Assembly (NCBI GenBank): GCA_015680685.1
Contig: MNCI01002155.1
Span: 192,703 to 235,106, forward strand
Direction of reading: 5' to 3'
Source: Gnetum montanum
Lineage: Eukaryota; Streptophyta; Gnetopsida; Gnetales; Gnetaceae
DNA length: 42,404 bases
Below, one piece after another: positions 11,701-23,102 of this stretch (positions are counted from its first letter, which is position 1; each line of letters starts with the position of its first letter). The notes below the pieces were generated by a model. That model ran no database searches and had not been told where the DNA came from. It was given only the letters and a program-made list of their open reading frames with translations. A program made the translations under genes and the position numbers.

Positions 11701-13999
11701 AGTAGCTAGTCAACATGCAACAGGTAAAACCTTGCCATGAGCCTAAGCAAGCTAGTGTAATAAACACCTCATCAAATGGACAACCACGCTCAATTTTTCG
11801 AATCTACTCCTTACAACTTAGTCATGGGGGAGATGGTCATCCATGCTAGCCATTATAGAGGCTCCTTAGTTTTTTATCTTTTTATTTTTTCACATTTTTG
11901 TTTTACACTATTATTTTTACAACTTTTTGTTTTATGCCTTCTTTATCTTACACCTTTTCATTTTTACTTTATTAATTTTTTTAATTTTTGTTTTACAACA
12001 TTTTTAGTACATTTTATCTTTCTTAAATATTTTACAATTTTTTGTATATTTTCTTCTATTTTGGTGTGATTTTCTCATGATTTTTGTTAATAAAGTGCCT
12101 TATTGTCAATAGGGCATAGTGATGCGGTAGTTGTTTGCTACTGGTGGTTTGTACTTAATATTTTTGATTGCTAATGTATGGTTTCTATTTTTGAATTTTG
12201 ATGATTGATAACTAAGATAAAGTTTCTTTTTCATGGAACAGGTAATGAGTCCACATCATCCACCCATCCACAAACTCTATGGTTTTTCTTGTTTTGGAAA
12301 CATGAGGTCCCTTTTCATTAGTAAAACCTTAACAAACTTGTGATCTTGGTAGTTTCCAAACTTGGGAAGTATTCAAAGGTTTGAAAAGGGTGTGACTTCA
12401 AAGGAATTCAAAGGTCTTTGTACCTTCTACCATCTTGAGTGTAGGTGGATTTTTCATGGATCTCTTAACGTTCTATGTTGAGCAATAATAAGAAGTTGAA
12501 CAAGTCTTTGCATGGTGTGGTTCCCATCCAAAAAAAAAAATCCATAAAAAAATATAAAAGAGGAAAAAAAAAGAAAGAAACAATGAAAATTTAAAGCACA
12601 CCCCTTAGACACAATAAGCAAACTACAAACACTAGTTATGGAACTAGAAAAGATATGTTATCCATGCCTGAAGGTCCCCTCTAACTAAGGTCCTTCCTCA
12701 CTTCTTGCTTCTCTTTTCTTCTCTAAAAGGAATGGTGTTTAATTTGTGGAAGCATTCTTGTGTCTTAAGGAGGTGGGTTGGTCTTAAAGGTGTGATGTGA
12801 AGTCATTGAACTTGGTTGGTTTTAGTTTGGACTAGGGATGAACTCTATTGGATCATTTAACCATGAATTTGATAAGGGACTTCATGTGACTAGGATTGGG
12901 AACTCCATTCCACTCTCTCTATCATCCATTAATGCTTCCATAACTTACCTCATTACTAATTATCCATGATTTCACCCAATGTCTTATTTTGATGTGTTGA
13001 CATTCCTAAATAGATTCTTTGGGTTTGGTTCTTAACTTTTCGTAACCATTAATTAACTATGGGACCTACGAACTCCTGAGTTAAGGTTATGCAAGGGAAA
13101 AAAGGGCATGTACTGCTATGGGGAGGATTCACTTTCATATCCCATGGTTTGGTTAGTTAAGCTTTTTTATCCTTAGATGTTGTTGTAATCAAATCTTTCA
13201 TGTGCTCCATTATGCATTCAACTATGCACTCCTTTAAGGAATTTTTATTCATAAAATCTCATTCTCCAATCATTTCTTAAATTTTTGAACTTCAAAACCC
13301 TCTTCTAATATTTTCATCATGGTCATGGATTTTTAGGCTTCCATTTGACCCTCATTTCATGCGAAAACTGCTTATTTTTAATTACTATGTCAACGAGGCC
13401 TCATCGACTAGGCCTTGTTGACACAGTACAAAAATTTTATAAATGCTACTCAACACTTAGGAATTTTTGTCATTTCTTCAAAATGGGAGAGGAGTTTTTG
13501 CAATTTTCAAAGCCCAAAACATTCTAAAGCCCATAACTTTCAAACCATTTGTCCAAATCACCCTGTTCTTTGATCCTGTAGCTATTGGAGGTAAGCTCTT
13601 AATCGTGGGGGCCATAAACCTTAACGTTTCTAATGAAAATATTTCAAAATGTTTCTAACTCCCTTAAAGGATTAATGAATAGAATAATATTAAACCATCG
13701 ATTTTTGAGAGTTTAACCCTTCCAACAAACTCTGGTAAACCTAAAATTATTTATTAATATTAAAATAAGAGTAAAATAATAATTGAAATGATCAAATTGG
13801 CCATGACCATAACTTAGCTAGGTGTAACTTTCCCAAAGAGATAAGGTATCCCAATTGTTTTAAGTTACACATTAAATGCTAATACTTGGTCATGTTGTGA
13901 TCACAAATGACACCAAGACTGAAATGGCCATAGGAAGGAGGACCATCCCAACAAAAGGATAAACAACCTAGAGCTAAAAGGGAGTAGCAAGAACAAGCC
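11701..13999 (+). other. 3' non-coding region of E2
   Basis: No gene is supported. The stretch is T- and AT-rich and collinear in pieces with E1 3590-5030. At 13383-13431 a run of palindromic words (CGAGGCCTCATCG, GTTGACAC) resembles the U3 of the reverse-strand LTR at 26610-26700. 13660-13990 is AT-rich without recognised features. Confidence 0.5.
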
Positions 14000-16733
14000 T
14001 AAGAGTAGGTAGTAGAAACTGATGCAATGGGACCTCTTTGGGAGGAACCTAAAGTGGAATTTGTCTAACAGATTCCTTTAGAAGAGGCTGCAATTCAATA
14101 ATCTCATCAAGGAGAGGCACTAGGGCCTATACCAAGACTTGAGGTCACATTGACATAAGATTGCCTTAATACGGTCAAGCCTCATGATGTCCAACACTCA
14201 GTTCTTCAAGAACTAAACTTTGGACCATTCTTAGAACATGCTCCACTAGAAGTTAAGACACATTACAAAACTCTTCCATGTGGCCAATTATCACTTCTAG
14301 TGGGGAGTGGTACATGGAAGAGACATATCTCTTTTGGAATAGAAAAAAGGCAAGAGCCACTATGAAAATTAAGAACATTCAGGTGTCCTACTCGGTGGAA
14401 GCTATTACAAAGATTCTTGCTTGATTCTAGATCCTATCTGGCAAAGATCTCCATGCAAACAGACTCAAAGAAAAAAAAGGAGCAGACCCAACAGTGTTAT
14501 GGGGTTAACTACAAGGAGTTTGATGCATTCACATTGGTGAAGCATATATACTTCAAGATAGTGGCTTATCACCTTAATTTGATAGTGAGGCCCAGCAAGG
14601 TGATTTCTTTCTCTACTCATGCATGTGCTACTTTAAGTAGAAAATTCCATGTAAACCTTCCATAGCTAATCTATCTACAGATAGAAAAGTGCTCCAAGGA
14701 AAATGAATAAGGAAGGAAAATCCTTCCCTTTCGATGCCTTACGAGAAAACACTGTAAAAGTGTAGGGATAGCTCACTATGCAAATGACATAATTAGGCAT
14801 ACTCCCATTTCTTCCTAGTTTGAAATGATGAAAGACAAGATCCTTGCTGTGTCTGAGGAAGAGGAGCAACAACTACCACCTCCATCATCCACTCAAGAAA
14901 CAATGTCAGAGGCCCATGCTACCATTGAGCACCTACATGAAATCTGAGAGTAGCTCTTGTGTGAGTAGGAGCAGTGAGCTGAAACAAGTGGTGGTGATCC
15001 ATTTGTGTACCATCCTAGAATGAGTCACCTCAATGAAGTGGCTTGAACAATCAATCAGATAGAGGGAGGTGGGCCAATATTTTTAGCCCAAAGAGTGTCG
15101 CTACCCGCAAGGTCGAATCCTAGTGCCTAAGAGGTAACGATGTCTCTCTTGCAACAACAACAATTCCTAGAAATCTATGGGAATGATACTACCTTTTTGG
15201 TACACTTGGAGGATGAGGGGACAACTATCTTGGTGATGTAGCACCAAGGCTAGGAGATAGTAGTAGAAGTGATTGTTGATCAAATCATCAAAGCACTGAA
15301 TGCACCTATGACATTTGTACCAAAAATTTCTACACTTAGAGATGTGCAGACATCCATAGGAATTGTTAGTGGTAGATTAAGTGCAACCTAGCACAAGGAG
15401 TTACTAGACCAATTGATGGGAATTGGGAAATTGATTCCAAATATCTTTGAGTTTTTGGATAATATGACCACAACCTAGTTAGAGCTACTTGAAGTAAAGA
15501 GCAAATGCATCATCTTGAAAGGGCAACTCAAAACGGCTCAAGTGCAAAACCAACGCTTGGCTATGGAGGTTGTCGAATTAAGAGCCTACCTTGCTAATCT
15601 TGTGCTCCTCAACCTTACACTAACAAGAAATGAACCTTTTCAATAGCTTCAAGATAGACTTAAATAGGTTGAGGTAGGGATGGTGATAGCTTTCTTTGAC
15701 CACTTCATGGCCAAGGACAAGACATATTTAGTTCAAAAGGACTTGGTTCAAACACATCCAAAGAATAAGATGTTGATCATAGAGAATTATCACCTGCGAA
15801 ATGTTGATGTGTAGAAACAACAGATGCAAGAATTCATCCATTAATAGGAGGAGCAGCTAGCTACTGTAAACATCAAACTAAGGAGATTGAAAACAAAAAA
15901 TAGACATCTTTCTATGAGGAAGTTGGTGCCTGACACCAAAAATATGCGATTGAGATTACTGCCTGGAAGAATGAGGCTCAAAACTGTGAGAGAGTCAAGA
16001 ACCATTATAGAGATTGGGTTGGCCTAAAAAATGAAGTTAATGAAAAACACATCTAGATGGTTAAGAAAAAAGTTAATGAGACCCTCTAGCAAATCCATCA
16101 AGGTAAAAAGGTGTGGCAACCTATCACTAACAAGATAGATGCCTACAATAAAGCAGAGATTTGCATGAAGGATTTGTAGATTGAAGAGATGATAGAATAC
16201 ATAGAGCTTGCCAATGTTTGATATGAAAACTTGGTAATGTTGACTACTAGATGACCATGATTAGAGTTAGAGAAACAAGTGGCTAGCTCATACTTGTTGT
16301 ACGAGGCAGAGTTCAAGCACCACAAAGAGACTAAGCAAAAGCTTGAGACTACAAACACTGAACTCGAAGTTCTCAGGGCAAGATTCACTGATCAAAGATT
16401 AACTATTGAGAACCTAGCTAGAAGAATGAATGATTATTAGGAATTGTAGAATGCAATCAAGGTGTTCAACATTGAACGCAAACAATTTGCTACTTGGTTC
16501 ATCAATGTCAAGGAGCTATTTCCAACACTACCTTGTCCTTGGGATGTGCCTGTTCTAACCCACATAGGCAAAGCTATGTGGACCATGCATGCTCCTAAGA
16601 GTAAGAAGGAGAAGATAAAAGCATTGTTGGATGTTTTTTGTCTTTCACTGGAAGTTGTAGCTGTAGTAGGACAACCAAAATGGCCTCAACCACCACTTGT
16701 GCCTAAAGTAGGAGAAGGTCCTTCGAAACCTTA
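14000..16733 (+). pseudogene. Additional 3' ORF of E2, coiled-coil protein (broken)
   Basis: A long coding remnant lies between integrase and the polypurine tract, on the same strand. Reading one frame at a time gives open stretches, for example 14417-14665 and 16462-16734, joined by stops that are mostly TAG. Heptad-rich helices are readable near 15480-15600 (LKGQLKTAQVQNQRLAMEV) and 16262-16430 (KQKLETTNTELEVLRARF), predicting coiled coil. The end is proline-rich. I do not recognise a catalytic domain. Additional ORFs in this position are known in plant Ty3/gypsy elements; their function is unknown. E1 lacks this region. Confidence 0.55.
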
Positions 16734-16990
16734 GGAGCCTCCATTGCCTAGGACTGTTTAATCTTCTTCATTGTCTTCACATCATCAAAGGGATTGTGTT
16801 TGTCAATTTTTTCTTGGTGTTCAATTTTGTAGTTTTGAATACCAAAAGAAAAAAAATTTGTAATGATTGTATATTCGTACACTTAGGCACTTAGTGTTTG
16901 TATGTGTTTGTCGCATGTCTATTGTTAGTCAATAATTCCATACCTTTCCAAATTTGTAAAGAACTCGAGGATGAGTTTTCATTCAGGCAT

Positions 16991-16997
16991 GGGGGTA
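16991..16997 (+). promoter_or_regulatory. Polypurine tract of E2
   Basis: GGGGGTA precedes TGATGAG, as at the start of E1's 3' LTR. The 130 bases before it also match E1 5400-5524, including the block TTTTCATTCAG. Confidence 0.55.
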
Positions 16998-18620
16998 TGA
17001 TGAGCTCCTTTTACTATGTTTGGTATGAGCTTGAGGTGAGAATTAAAAGCTTGGTAGAGGAGGAAGAAATCTATCATTTCATTTTTGGCACTAATGATTC
17101 TTACACTTTCTGTGAAAATAACAAGCTCTAGTTATATTGGAGATAATGGCCCCTTAAGCTTCAATTAACAACTCTCTTTTCATTAATGAGTTTTACCTTG
17201 CTTTCAGAGTAGTACACACTCTAGCTTTCCATATAATAGCTCCTTTTAATGCAATCTTATAATGACTCTTTTATTTCTATTGATGTGGCATCATTTTTCG
17301 GCATAGCTCATATAGAATCAAAATCTAGTTCTAAATTGGTTTCTACCTTTAAGAGAGCTATTAAAGCCAACTTATATTCTTTGCTATAGGCTTTCTTTCT
17401 TCTTGGGTTAACATAACAATGAGGTCTTTAAAGAAAATTTGAAGTTTTGATTCTTGCAACTTTTCTATTTTTTTAAAAAATAAGCTTTCTTCTGCATGCA
17501 GTAACAAAAGCTAACATTGTAGAGATATTTTAGAAGAGCTTTGTAAAACCAAAAATTGTTTCTAAAGTTTGGTTCTATGAGTTGATAGGAAAAAGGATCC
17601 AATAGAACCAAAAATTAGTTCTAAATCTTTTTCAAAAAGAAATGAACTTTTCAACCAAGCTTGTGTGTGTGGAAGAAGGAAAATAAAATGTTGATGTGGT
17701 AGAGCTATTATTTAACAACCTTTAGTAGAAATAAGAAATGGTTCTAGAGCCAATTCTAAGAAAAAGCTTATTTTAGAAGATGATGTGGTAGAGCTATTTT
17801 TGAACAAGGTTTAGTAGAATCAAAAAATGGTTCTAGAGTTAATTCTAAATAAGAACTTATTTCAAAAGCTAACGTGGTAGAGTTGATTAAAGGAGCCCTT
17901 TGTAGAATCCAAAAATATTTCTATAAGCTAGTTCTATTTTAGCTCTTTCTTTCTGGGTTGGTGTGGAAGAGCTTAATTAAAAGAAAACTTGCAAATTAAC
18001 AATTGAGTTTAGGAGAGTTTTGTAACCATGTTATTCTTAAGAAGACTTTGTCAAGGTATGTTTCCTTAATATATTATGCAAAGATTTAACAATAAGTCTT
18101 AAAAGCTTACTCATGATGTATGAACAATGCAAAAACATTTAACTTATGGAGATTTACATACATAAGTATTATGTGAAGAAATTACATGAAGTTTTTTATC
18201 TCATGGTAATTATTTGTAGTTATTATTATTTTAATTTAAGAAAGATAAGGGAAGGATTGATGGGGTGGACATTAAAGTATTTCTTTTTATTATTATTTTG
18301 CATTCATTTCCCTAAAGAAAATTACAACTCAAAAGGATAAAAAAAAGATATATACCTATGCCATAGGAGCCACATAAAGAAGTGAAAAGAGGCGACATGT
18401 GCAAGTGCCTTAGAAATATCCAATGAAAATGTTAATAATTGGAGTTACACCTATACCACTATGTTGATGAATATATAAAATGATTTTAACTCGTGTCAAA
18501 ATTCTGTGGTTCTCTATTCATATCGTAAATAAAATTAACTAAAATTGTACAATTTTTAAAAATACCGATGCTTTAAGGCATAGCTTTTGGGTTATTAAAT
18601 GAAAGTGTTAGGGCATACCT
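16998..18620 (+). repeat. Candidate 3' LTR or long U3 of E2, boundary uncertain
   Basis: The stretch begins TGATGAGCTCC right after the E2 polypurine tract. Beyond those first bases it does not resemble E1's LTR, and the E1-type LTR end is not found. It is AT-rich with degenerate tandem repeats (17281-18000) and a TATA-like TATATAAAATG at about 18473. It could be a diverged LTR with a long U3 or an unrelated insertion at the LTR start. Confidence 0.35.
17691..17995 (+). repeat. Degenerate about 89-bp tandem repeats
   Basis: Units starting near 17691, 17782, 17871 and 17959 share TGRTGTGGTAGAGCTATT, then TTTAGTAGAATCAAAAAATGG, then TTCTAGAGTTAATTCTAA. Similar but more diverged units extend left to about 17281. 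Spacing is 88-91 bases. No coding content is seen. Confidence 0.65.
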
Positions 18621-19100
18621 ATTGCGATAAGCAATAGATGTTCTCTAGCTCTTTAATCCCAATGTTTAAAATATTTTCAATTTCACTTAAATAATTTTAT
18701 GAATAACTTAAAATTTTTCAAATGTATAGTTGAAAACAGATTAAATAAACTAAATCCAAATGCACAGAAAAATTAAAGCACATCAAAAACTTCTCGAGGC
18801 GTTGATATACAGGAAATTCAAGTTGCTATGGACAGTTTAAAAAATGTTGCTCTTTCTATTTGCACAATTTAGTCACAAAGGGTGCAACCGCTGAAATTGA
18901 ACTGTGCTCCCCAAGGAATATGCTTTTATTACCTTTGACATCTCGCTGCATTCGATGGACGATGGTTAACAGCTTTTGTTAGCCTCGGAAGATTTGAAAT
19001 GTATTCAAACACTTCGATGGAATTCGTTCCCGCCTTCAACGATTGATTGCTCTTCCTGTGAAATCAAAATGCTCGTTTCGTGGGAACTGAGACTCAGGAA
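18621..19100. other. No gene recognised; upstream region of the Gag-like gene
   Basis: The stretch is AT-rich on the left and becomes more balanced in composition after about 18880. No open frame, repeat or transposon domain is seen. By position it would hold the distal promoter of the gene at 19725. Confidence 0.4.
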
Positions 19101-19105
19101 TATGT

Positions 19106-19140
19106 AACGTCATGGATAACTCCATTGGCTATCGTATAAA
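19106..19140 (+). promoter_or_regulatory. Putative promoter of the Gag-like gene (TGACGT-type site and TATA box)
   Basis: TATAAA lies at 19135-19140 in a less AT-rich setting. AACGTCAT at 19106-19113 is, on the other strand, a TGACGT core as bound by plant bZIP (TGA) factors. A transcription start about 30 bases downstream would give a short leader ending at the splice donor at 19214. The arrangement is read from sequence; activity is inferred. Confidence 0.45.
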
Positions 19141-19214
19141 GAAGCAAGGCTGGGTTTATGCTCTACCAAGGACGTCTCGTCATTCAAATCATATTTAATT
19201 TCTCTCCTTGCCAG

Positions 19215-19712
19215 GTGAGTCATCTAAGCGCTGCTGAATTGTATTGTTTTCCTGAATTCTATTGAGTTTTTTTATGCATAGCATATATTTACTCTTTTTC
19301 TTTCCTCCTTTGTATAATTTATCAGATAAACTCTGAATCAAGGATTTTAAGTACTTGCGGACATATTCAATAATCCATTGATGCCTTTGTTCAAGCATGT
19401 TTTCTTCATTCCCACGGTTTATAGATTTTTTTTAATTTCTCATTGGTGATCGTGTTGCTCATTAGAGTAGAAGTACCATAAGAGGCTGGTAAAAGATTAT
19501 TTACCTGATTATTTTTACGCAAAGTTACCATAATCTTGTAATGTATTTCATGTATAGGAATCTTTGGAACATTATTAGTTTACATGCATAGTTCCGATAA
19601 TCTGACACGGAAATCGAAAATTGATTGCTACACTGATTATTTTAATAATTTAATAATAAAACGGAAAACCGCAAGCAGCAGCTGATGATATTGCTTGATA
19701 CTGTGATATCAG
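19215..19712 (+). other. Putative 5'-UTR intron of the Gag-like gene
   Basis: The donor CCAG|GTGAGT (19211-19220) matches the consensus very well. CTGAT at 19682-19686 fits a branch point, and an AG at 19711-19712 ends the 498-base AT-rich intron. The coding start at 19725 follows 12 bases later. An alternative acceptor AG is at 19719-19720. Intron use cannot be confirmed without RNA. Confidence 0.45.
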
Positions 19713-19724
19713 ATACATAGAAAG

Positions 19725-20777
19725 ATGCCAAGCCGCAGTGAGTCACACCGCAAAGGCATGCAGCAAGGGCGGAGGGAACAGGAGGCGGGTTTGCTGGAAG
19801 CTATTAGAAAAACAATAGCAGAAGAATACCAGAAGCAACAACCAACATCTTCCCAAGAAGCTCAGCTGCAGGAAACTGTCCGAAAAACAATAGCAGAAAA
19901 ATTCAAAGAACTGGTGCAGGAAACTTTCACAAAAAGAATAATAGAAGAATTCCAGAAGCAGCAGCAGCATGGACCTTTTCAGGAAGATCTGCTGCAGGAA
20001 ATCATCAGGAAAACAATAAAAGAAGAATTCCGAAAGCAACGACAAAGACCTGTCCCAGAAGAAGATCAGCTGCAGGAAAATGTTCGAAAAACAATATTAG
20101 AAGAATTCCATGAAGATCGGCTGCGGGAAACTGTGAGAAGAACAATAGCAGAGGAATTCCAGAAGCAGCAACCAAGATCTTTTCAGAAAAATTCGATGAA
20201 ACAACAGATGGCAGCCATCAGGAGAATAATAATGGAGGAGCTGCAGCGACAGAATAATCAGGAAGCTCTGGTGGCAACTATGACAGAACAGCTGTTAAAA
20301 GGCATTGCCGCGGAGGAAAAACTTGCATCACAGCAGGATGTTGCCAAAACCATTAAAGAGGAGTTGCACCGATCGTGCACAGTTTTGCAGAAATATATTT
20401 CTGATGCAGAGATTCGGATGGAATTCTTCATGCATTCACCACCGGTATTTGATGGAACTGAGCCCAGAAAATGGGTTACTGAAATTAAGAAGGTTTTCCA
20501 GAGAATGAAGATCAGAAGCGAGCAAAAGGCTATGCTGGCTGTGTTGCAGCTGCGTGGAAAGGAATCCCAATGGTGGCAGACTGCGAGAAAGAAGTATCCT
20601 GAGCCTCCCACATGGAAAGCTTTTCGGAAAGCATTTGAGCAGAGACACAGCCGCTTCTTCATGGATGATGAGATTGCTGAATCTGACTGGATCCATATCT
20701 TTGATGAAGACAAGCAATCACAAATATGGCTTCCGTATTTCCCAAGGAATTTACCAATTACAAAGCATTTGTGTTAG
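19725..20777 (+). CDS. Intact Gag-domain protein with RKTIxEEF helical repeats
   Basis: This 350-codon frame is the only long uninterrupted one in the window. Residues 1-25 are basic and polar. Residues 26-217 hold eight copies of a helical motif close to RKTIxEEFxKQQ (near 26, 51, 67, 93, 119, 136, 164 and 205), spaced 16-41 residues and rich in Gln, Glu, Arg and Lys, so coiled coil or extended helix is likely. Residues 239-311 match the Retrotrans_gag domain: FDGTEPRKWVTEIKKVF, LRGKESQWW and TWKAFRKAFEQ are its hallmark positions. A short tail follows. There is no zinc knuckle, protease or polymerase. The start ATG is the first after the putative intron. It could be a co-opted Gag or the 5' gene of a little-known element; intactness among decayed neighbours favours recent arrival or selection. 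Confidence 0.75.
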   Translation: MPSRSESHRKGMQQGRREQEAGLLEAIRKTIAEEYQKQQPTSSQEAQLQETVRKTIAEKFKELVQETFTKRIIEEFQKQQQHGPFQEDLLQEIIRKTIKEEFRKQRQRPVPEEDQLQENVRKTILEEFHEDRLRETVRRTIAEEFQKQQPRSFQKNSMKQQMAAIRRIIMEELQRQNNQEALVATMTEQLLKGIAAEEKLASQQDVAKTIKEELHRSCTVLQKYISDAEIRMEFFMHSPPVFDGTEPRKWVTEIKKVFQRMKIRSEQKAMLAVLQLRGKESQWWQTARKKYPEPPTWKAFRKAFEQRHSRFFMDDEIAESDWIHIFDEDKQSQIWLPYFPRNLPITKHLC

Positions 20778-20796
20778 GTTTGTAAGATGTTTAATA

Positions 20797-20849
20797 TATA
20801 TGATATGTTTCCTTTGGTATATCCCAAGGTATATGATATGTTTCCTTTG
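20797..20849 (+). repeat. Two copies of a 20-base direct repeat, period 33
   Basis: TATATGATATGTTTCCTTTG occurs at 20797-20816 and 20830-20849, just after the stop of the Gag-like gene. It lies in the putative 3' UTR and may be a small tandem duplication. Confidence 0.7.
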
Positions 20850-21360
20850 TAGTAATATATATTTATTTTTATTGCTACCTTATATCAACATAGCGGCACG
20901 CACAACAATGTTGTGGTAGAAATGGTGCACTGGTAGGCCATACATGAGTGGCTGAGATGGCAAGAAAAAGGTTTTAAAACAAATTACATGGTCATCAAAG
21001 AAACTTATAAAATTAAAAATGAAATGAAGTTTTATTTTGGCTAAGAGGCCAACTCGTCTTGTAGGATAGTGGGGAGGGGAGAGTGGATTTGTCGCCCTCC
21101 AAGTAATGCCCTCCACATCATGCACCACGTAAGATCCCACGAAATGGGAAAAAACATGAATCGAAGAGCCACACTTTTTCATATTCCTATTGTGCATAAT
21201 ATGAACCAAAGAGTCATAACTTTTCGTATTCCTACTGCACACATAAAAAGGCCAAACGCAGCCAAACGCAACCAAATGCAGAATGGGAATGAGAATGAGA
21301 ATGAGAATTCCATTTCCATTTTGTCTCTATCTCCATCTACAACTATTATTGCAGGCCACC
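20850..21360. other. No gene recognised
   Basis: This is an AT-rich stretch between the Gag-like gene and the subtilase pseudogene. A short repetition (AAACGCAGCCAAACGCAACC, then GAATGAGAATGA) lies at 21253-21306. Open frames here cross into the pseudogene in a wrong frame and are not supported. Confidence 0.4.
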
Positions 21361-22120
21361 TAGCCCAACTGAATCAACTTTGATGATGCCAGCTTTGGAG
21401 CTCCGCTGGAGCGCTGGAAAGGCACCTACGATGGTGGCCCATGTTTCAACTGCAATAACAAGCTCATTGGCATGTGCTTCTTCAACCAAGGCAATAATAA
21501 GATAGTAGGCTAGTCAGCCCTTGCTGCATCCTTGATCAACATTGAGGGCCACGACATGCACATGTCATCAACAATTGTTGGCAATGTCGTGGTCGACGTC
21601 AGCATGCTCGGCTATGCGAATGACATTACCCGAGGCATGGCCTGGCTTGCATAGATCACCATCTACAAGGTCTAGTGGGACTGTGGCTACTTTAGCTCTG
21701 ACATCCTTGTGGCCATGGATGCCACTCTGTCTGATGACATTGACATGCTTTCACTCTCGCTTGGTGACAACTCGTAATAGTACTACACCAACAACATTGC
21801 CATTGACACCTTCACCGCTACAGTCCACTGCTATGTATTTATCGCTTGCTTGACCAGAAGCTCCAGACACAGTGCTGACATTGCCTCAAATCTCATGCCC
21901 TGGATCATGACCATTGTTGCTAGCATCCTTGACCGTGACTTCCCGACCATCACAGTGCTTGCCGATGGTAGCGAGTATGTTGGAACCTCACTCTACTTTG
22001 GGGAACTACTACTGGAATGTCCAAATCTCACTCTCATTTATGCTAGAAACACCAGCCTCGATGGTAATGGAAATGCGAACTTCTACACCTGTGGTAGCTT
22101 GGACCCCGAAGGTAGAGGAG
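21361..22120 (+). pseudogene. Subtilisin-like serine protease (subtilase) pseudogene, 5' piece
   Basis: Plant subtilases are secreted serine proteases of the S8 family. One frame from 21361 to about 22120 gives family blocks in order: NFDDASFGAPLERWKGTY, NCNNKLIG, the histidine box GHDMHMSST (normally GHGTHTAST; the His at 21550-21552 remains), LGYANDITRGMA, YKV, FSSDILVAMD, DIDMLSLSLG, APWIMTV-like MPWIMTIVA, and LDRDFP. Stops at 21361, 21370, 21511 and several later sites interrupt it, many explainable as TGG or CAG changes, but there is no frameshift. Signal peptide, N-terminal catalytic Asp region and catalytic Ser region are absent. Subtilase genes often lack introns, so the missing introns do not prove retroposition. 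Confidence 0.85.
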
Positions 22121-23102
22121 GTGTAAATCATAATACAATTTTTGTTATAATAGTTAAAAGATTCTTTCATTTAGGTTTCTTTTTTTCTAATAAAATTTAT
22201 ATATGAATTAAGCCAATATGTTTCTTGAGTAGCTTTGTCTAAATGTATGTTTTAAGCATAAAATTTTGTAGACAGCGGCAGGATGAGGGGTAGAGCCAGA
22301 GACATTTGAGAAAAGACAGTAATGGCTATAGTTGAAGGTGCAACCTGAAGGGAAGGGTCTTCTAAAGTTTTTGTGTTAACAATAGCCTTTGGTTATTGGA
22401 ACCTCTTTTTAGAAACAAACTTTCTGCTAGTCTTTTTATGTGTGTTTTTGTTAATTTTTTTATAGTGAATTGTAATGTATTGAACATTAGATTTTGATGA
22501 TTTTGTGCAATTTTCATAGTTTCACTTCAAGCTGAGTTCTTTTGTCATAAGTACTTAGCATGCTTTCCTATACATTTGCATTTCCAATGCAAAAACATTC
22601 TAAAGTTTGGTTCTGTTCTTTTTTCAATGTTTTCTGGAGTGGTAGGGAATTCTGAAATTGTAAATTTCTACTACTATCTTGAGTAATTTTCTTTTGCTAC
22701 ACCTTTTTTCAATGTAAAGGAACATTTGTAAGTTCATGTTCTCTTTATCTCTTGGTATATTTTGTGTAGGTTTTATCATTTCTATCGCTGTGCTTTGAAA
22801 TTCAGCGGTTACCATGGAGTAGATGCATTTAGTTGTTACGATTGTGATTGCTTTTTCATTTGCAATATGCATTTTAATAAAATGAAAAAGCATTAACATT
22901 TTTGCTAGCACATGAAAATTATTAGCCAATTTGAGATGTCAGCCTCACTTTGGTCATAATTTAACAATTTTTCTTGCTTATTGGAAGGACTTAAAGAGTT
23001 TAAATTTGATAATTTCTTCTTATCTTCTTGCATGTAGTGAGGCCTTTTCTTTATGTACATATTCTTCGATTGATGGAATCTAATGGATGATATGGTTGTT
23101 AA
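22121..23102. other. AT-rich stretch separating two subtilase pieces
   Basis: About 980 bases without recognisable coding content split the subtilase remnant. Open frames on the reverse strand (22624-23177) are low-complexity and unsupported. An insertion or an old intron-like expansion is possible; no terminal repeats were seen. Confidence 0.45.

Noticed and set aside
19743-20045. Reverse-strand open frame of 100 codons rich in Phe and Leu
   Set aside because: It is the antisense reading of the Gln/Glu/Lys-rich repeats of the Gag-like gene.
20258-20713. Reverse-strand open frame of 151 codons
   Set aside because: It is a shadow of the intact Gag-like gene, which has clear domain and repeat structure in the forward frame.
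21069-21383. Forward open frame of 104 codons before the subtilase remnant
   Set aside because: It contains repetitive Asn-Glu codons and runs into the subtilase in a wrong frame.
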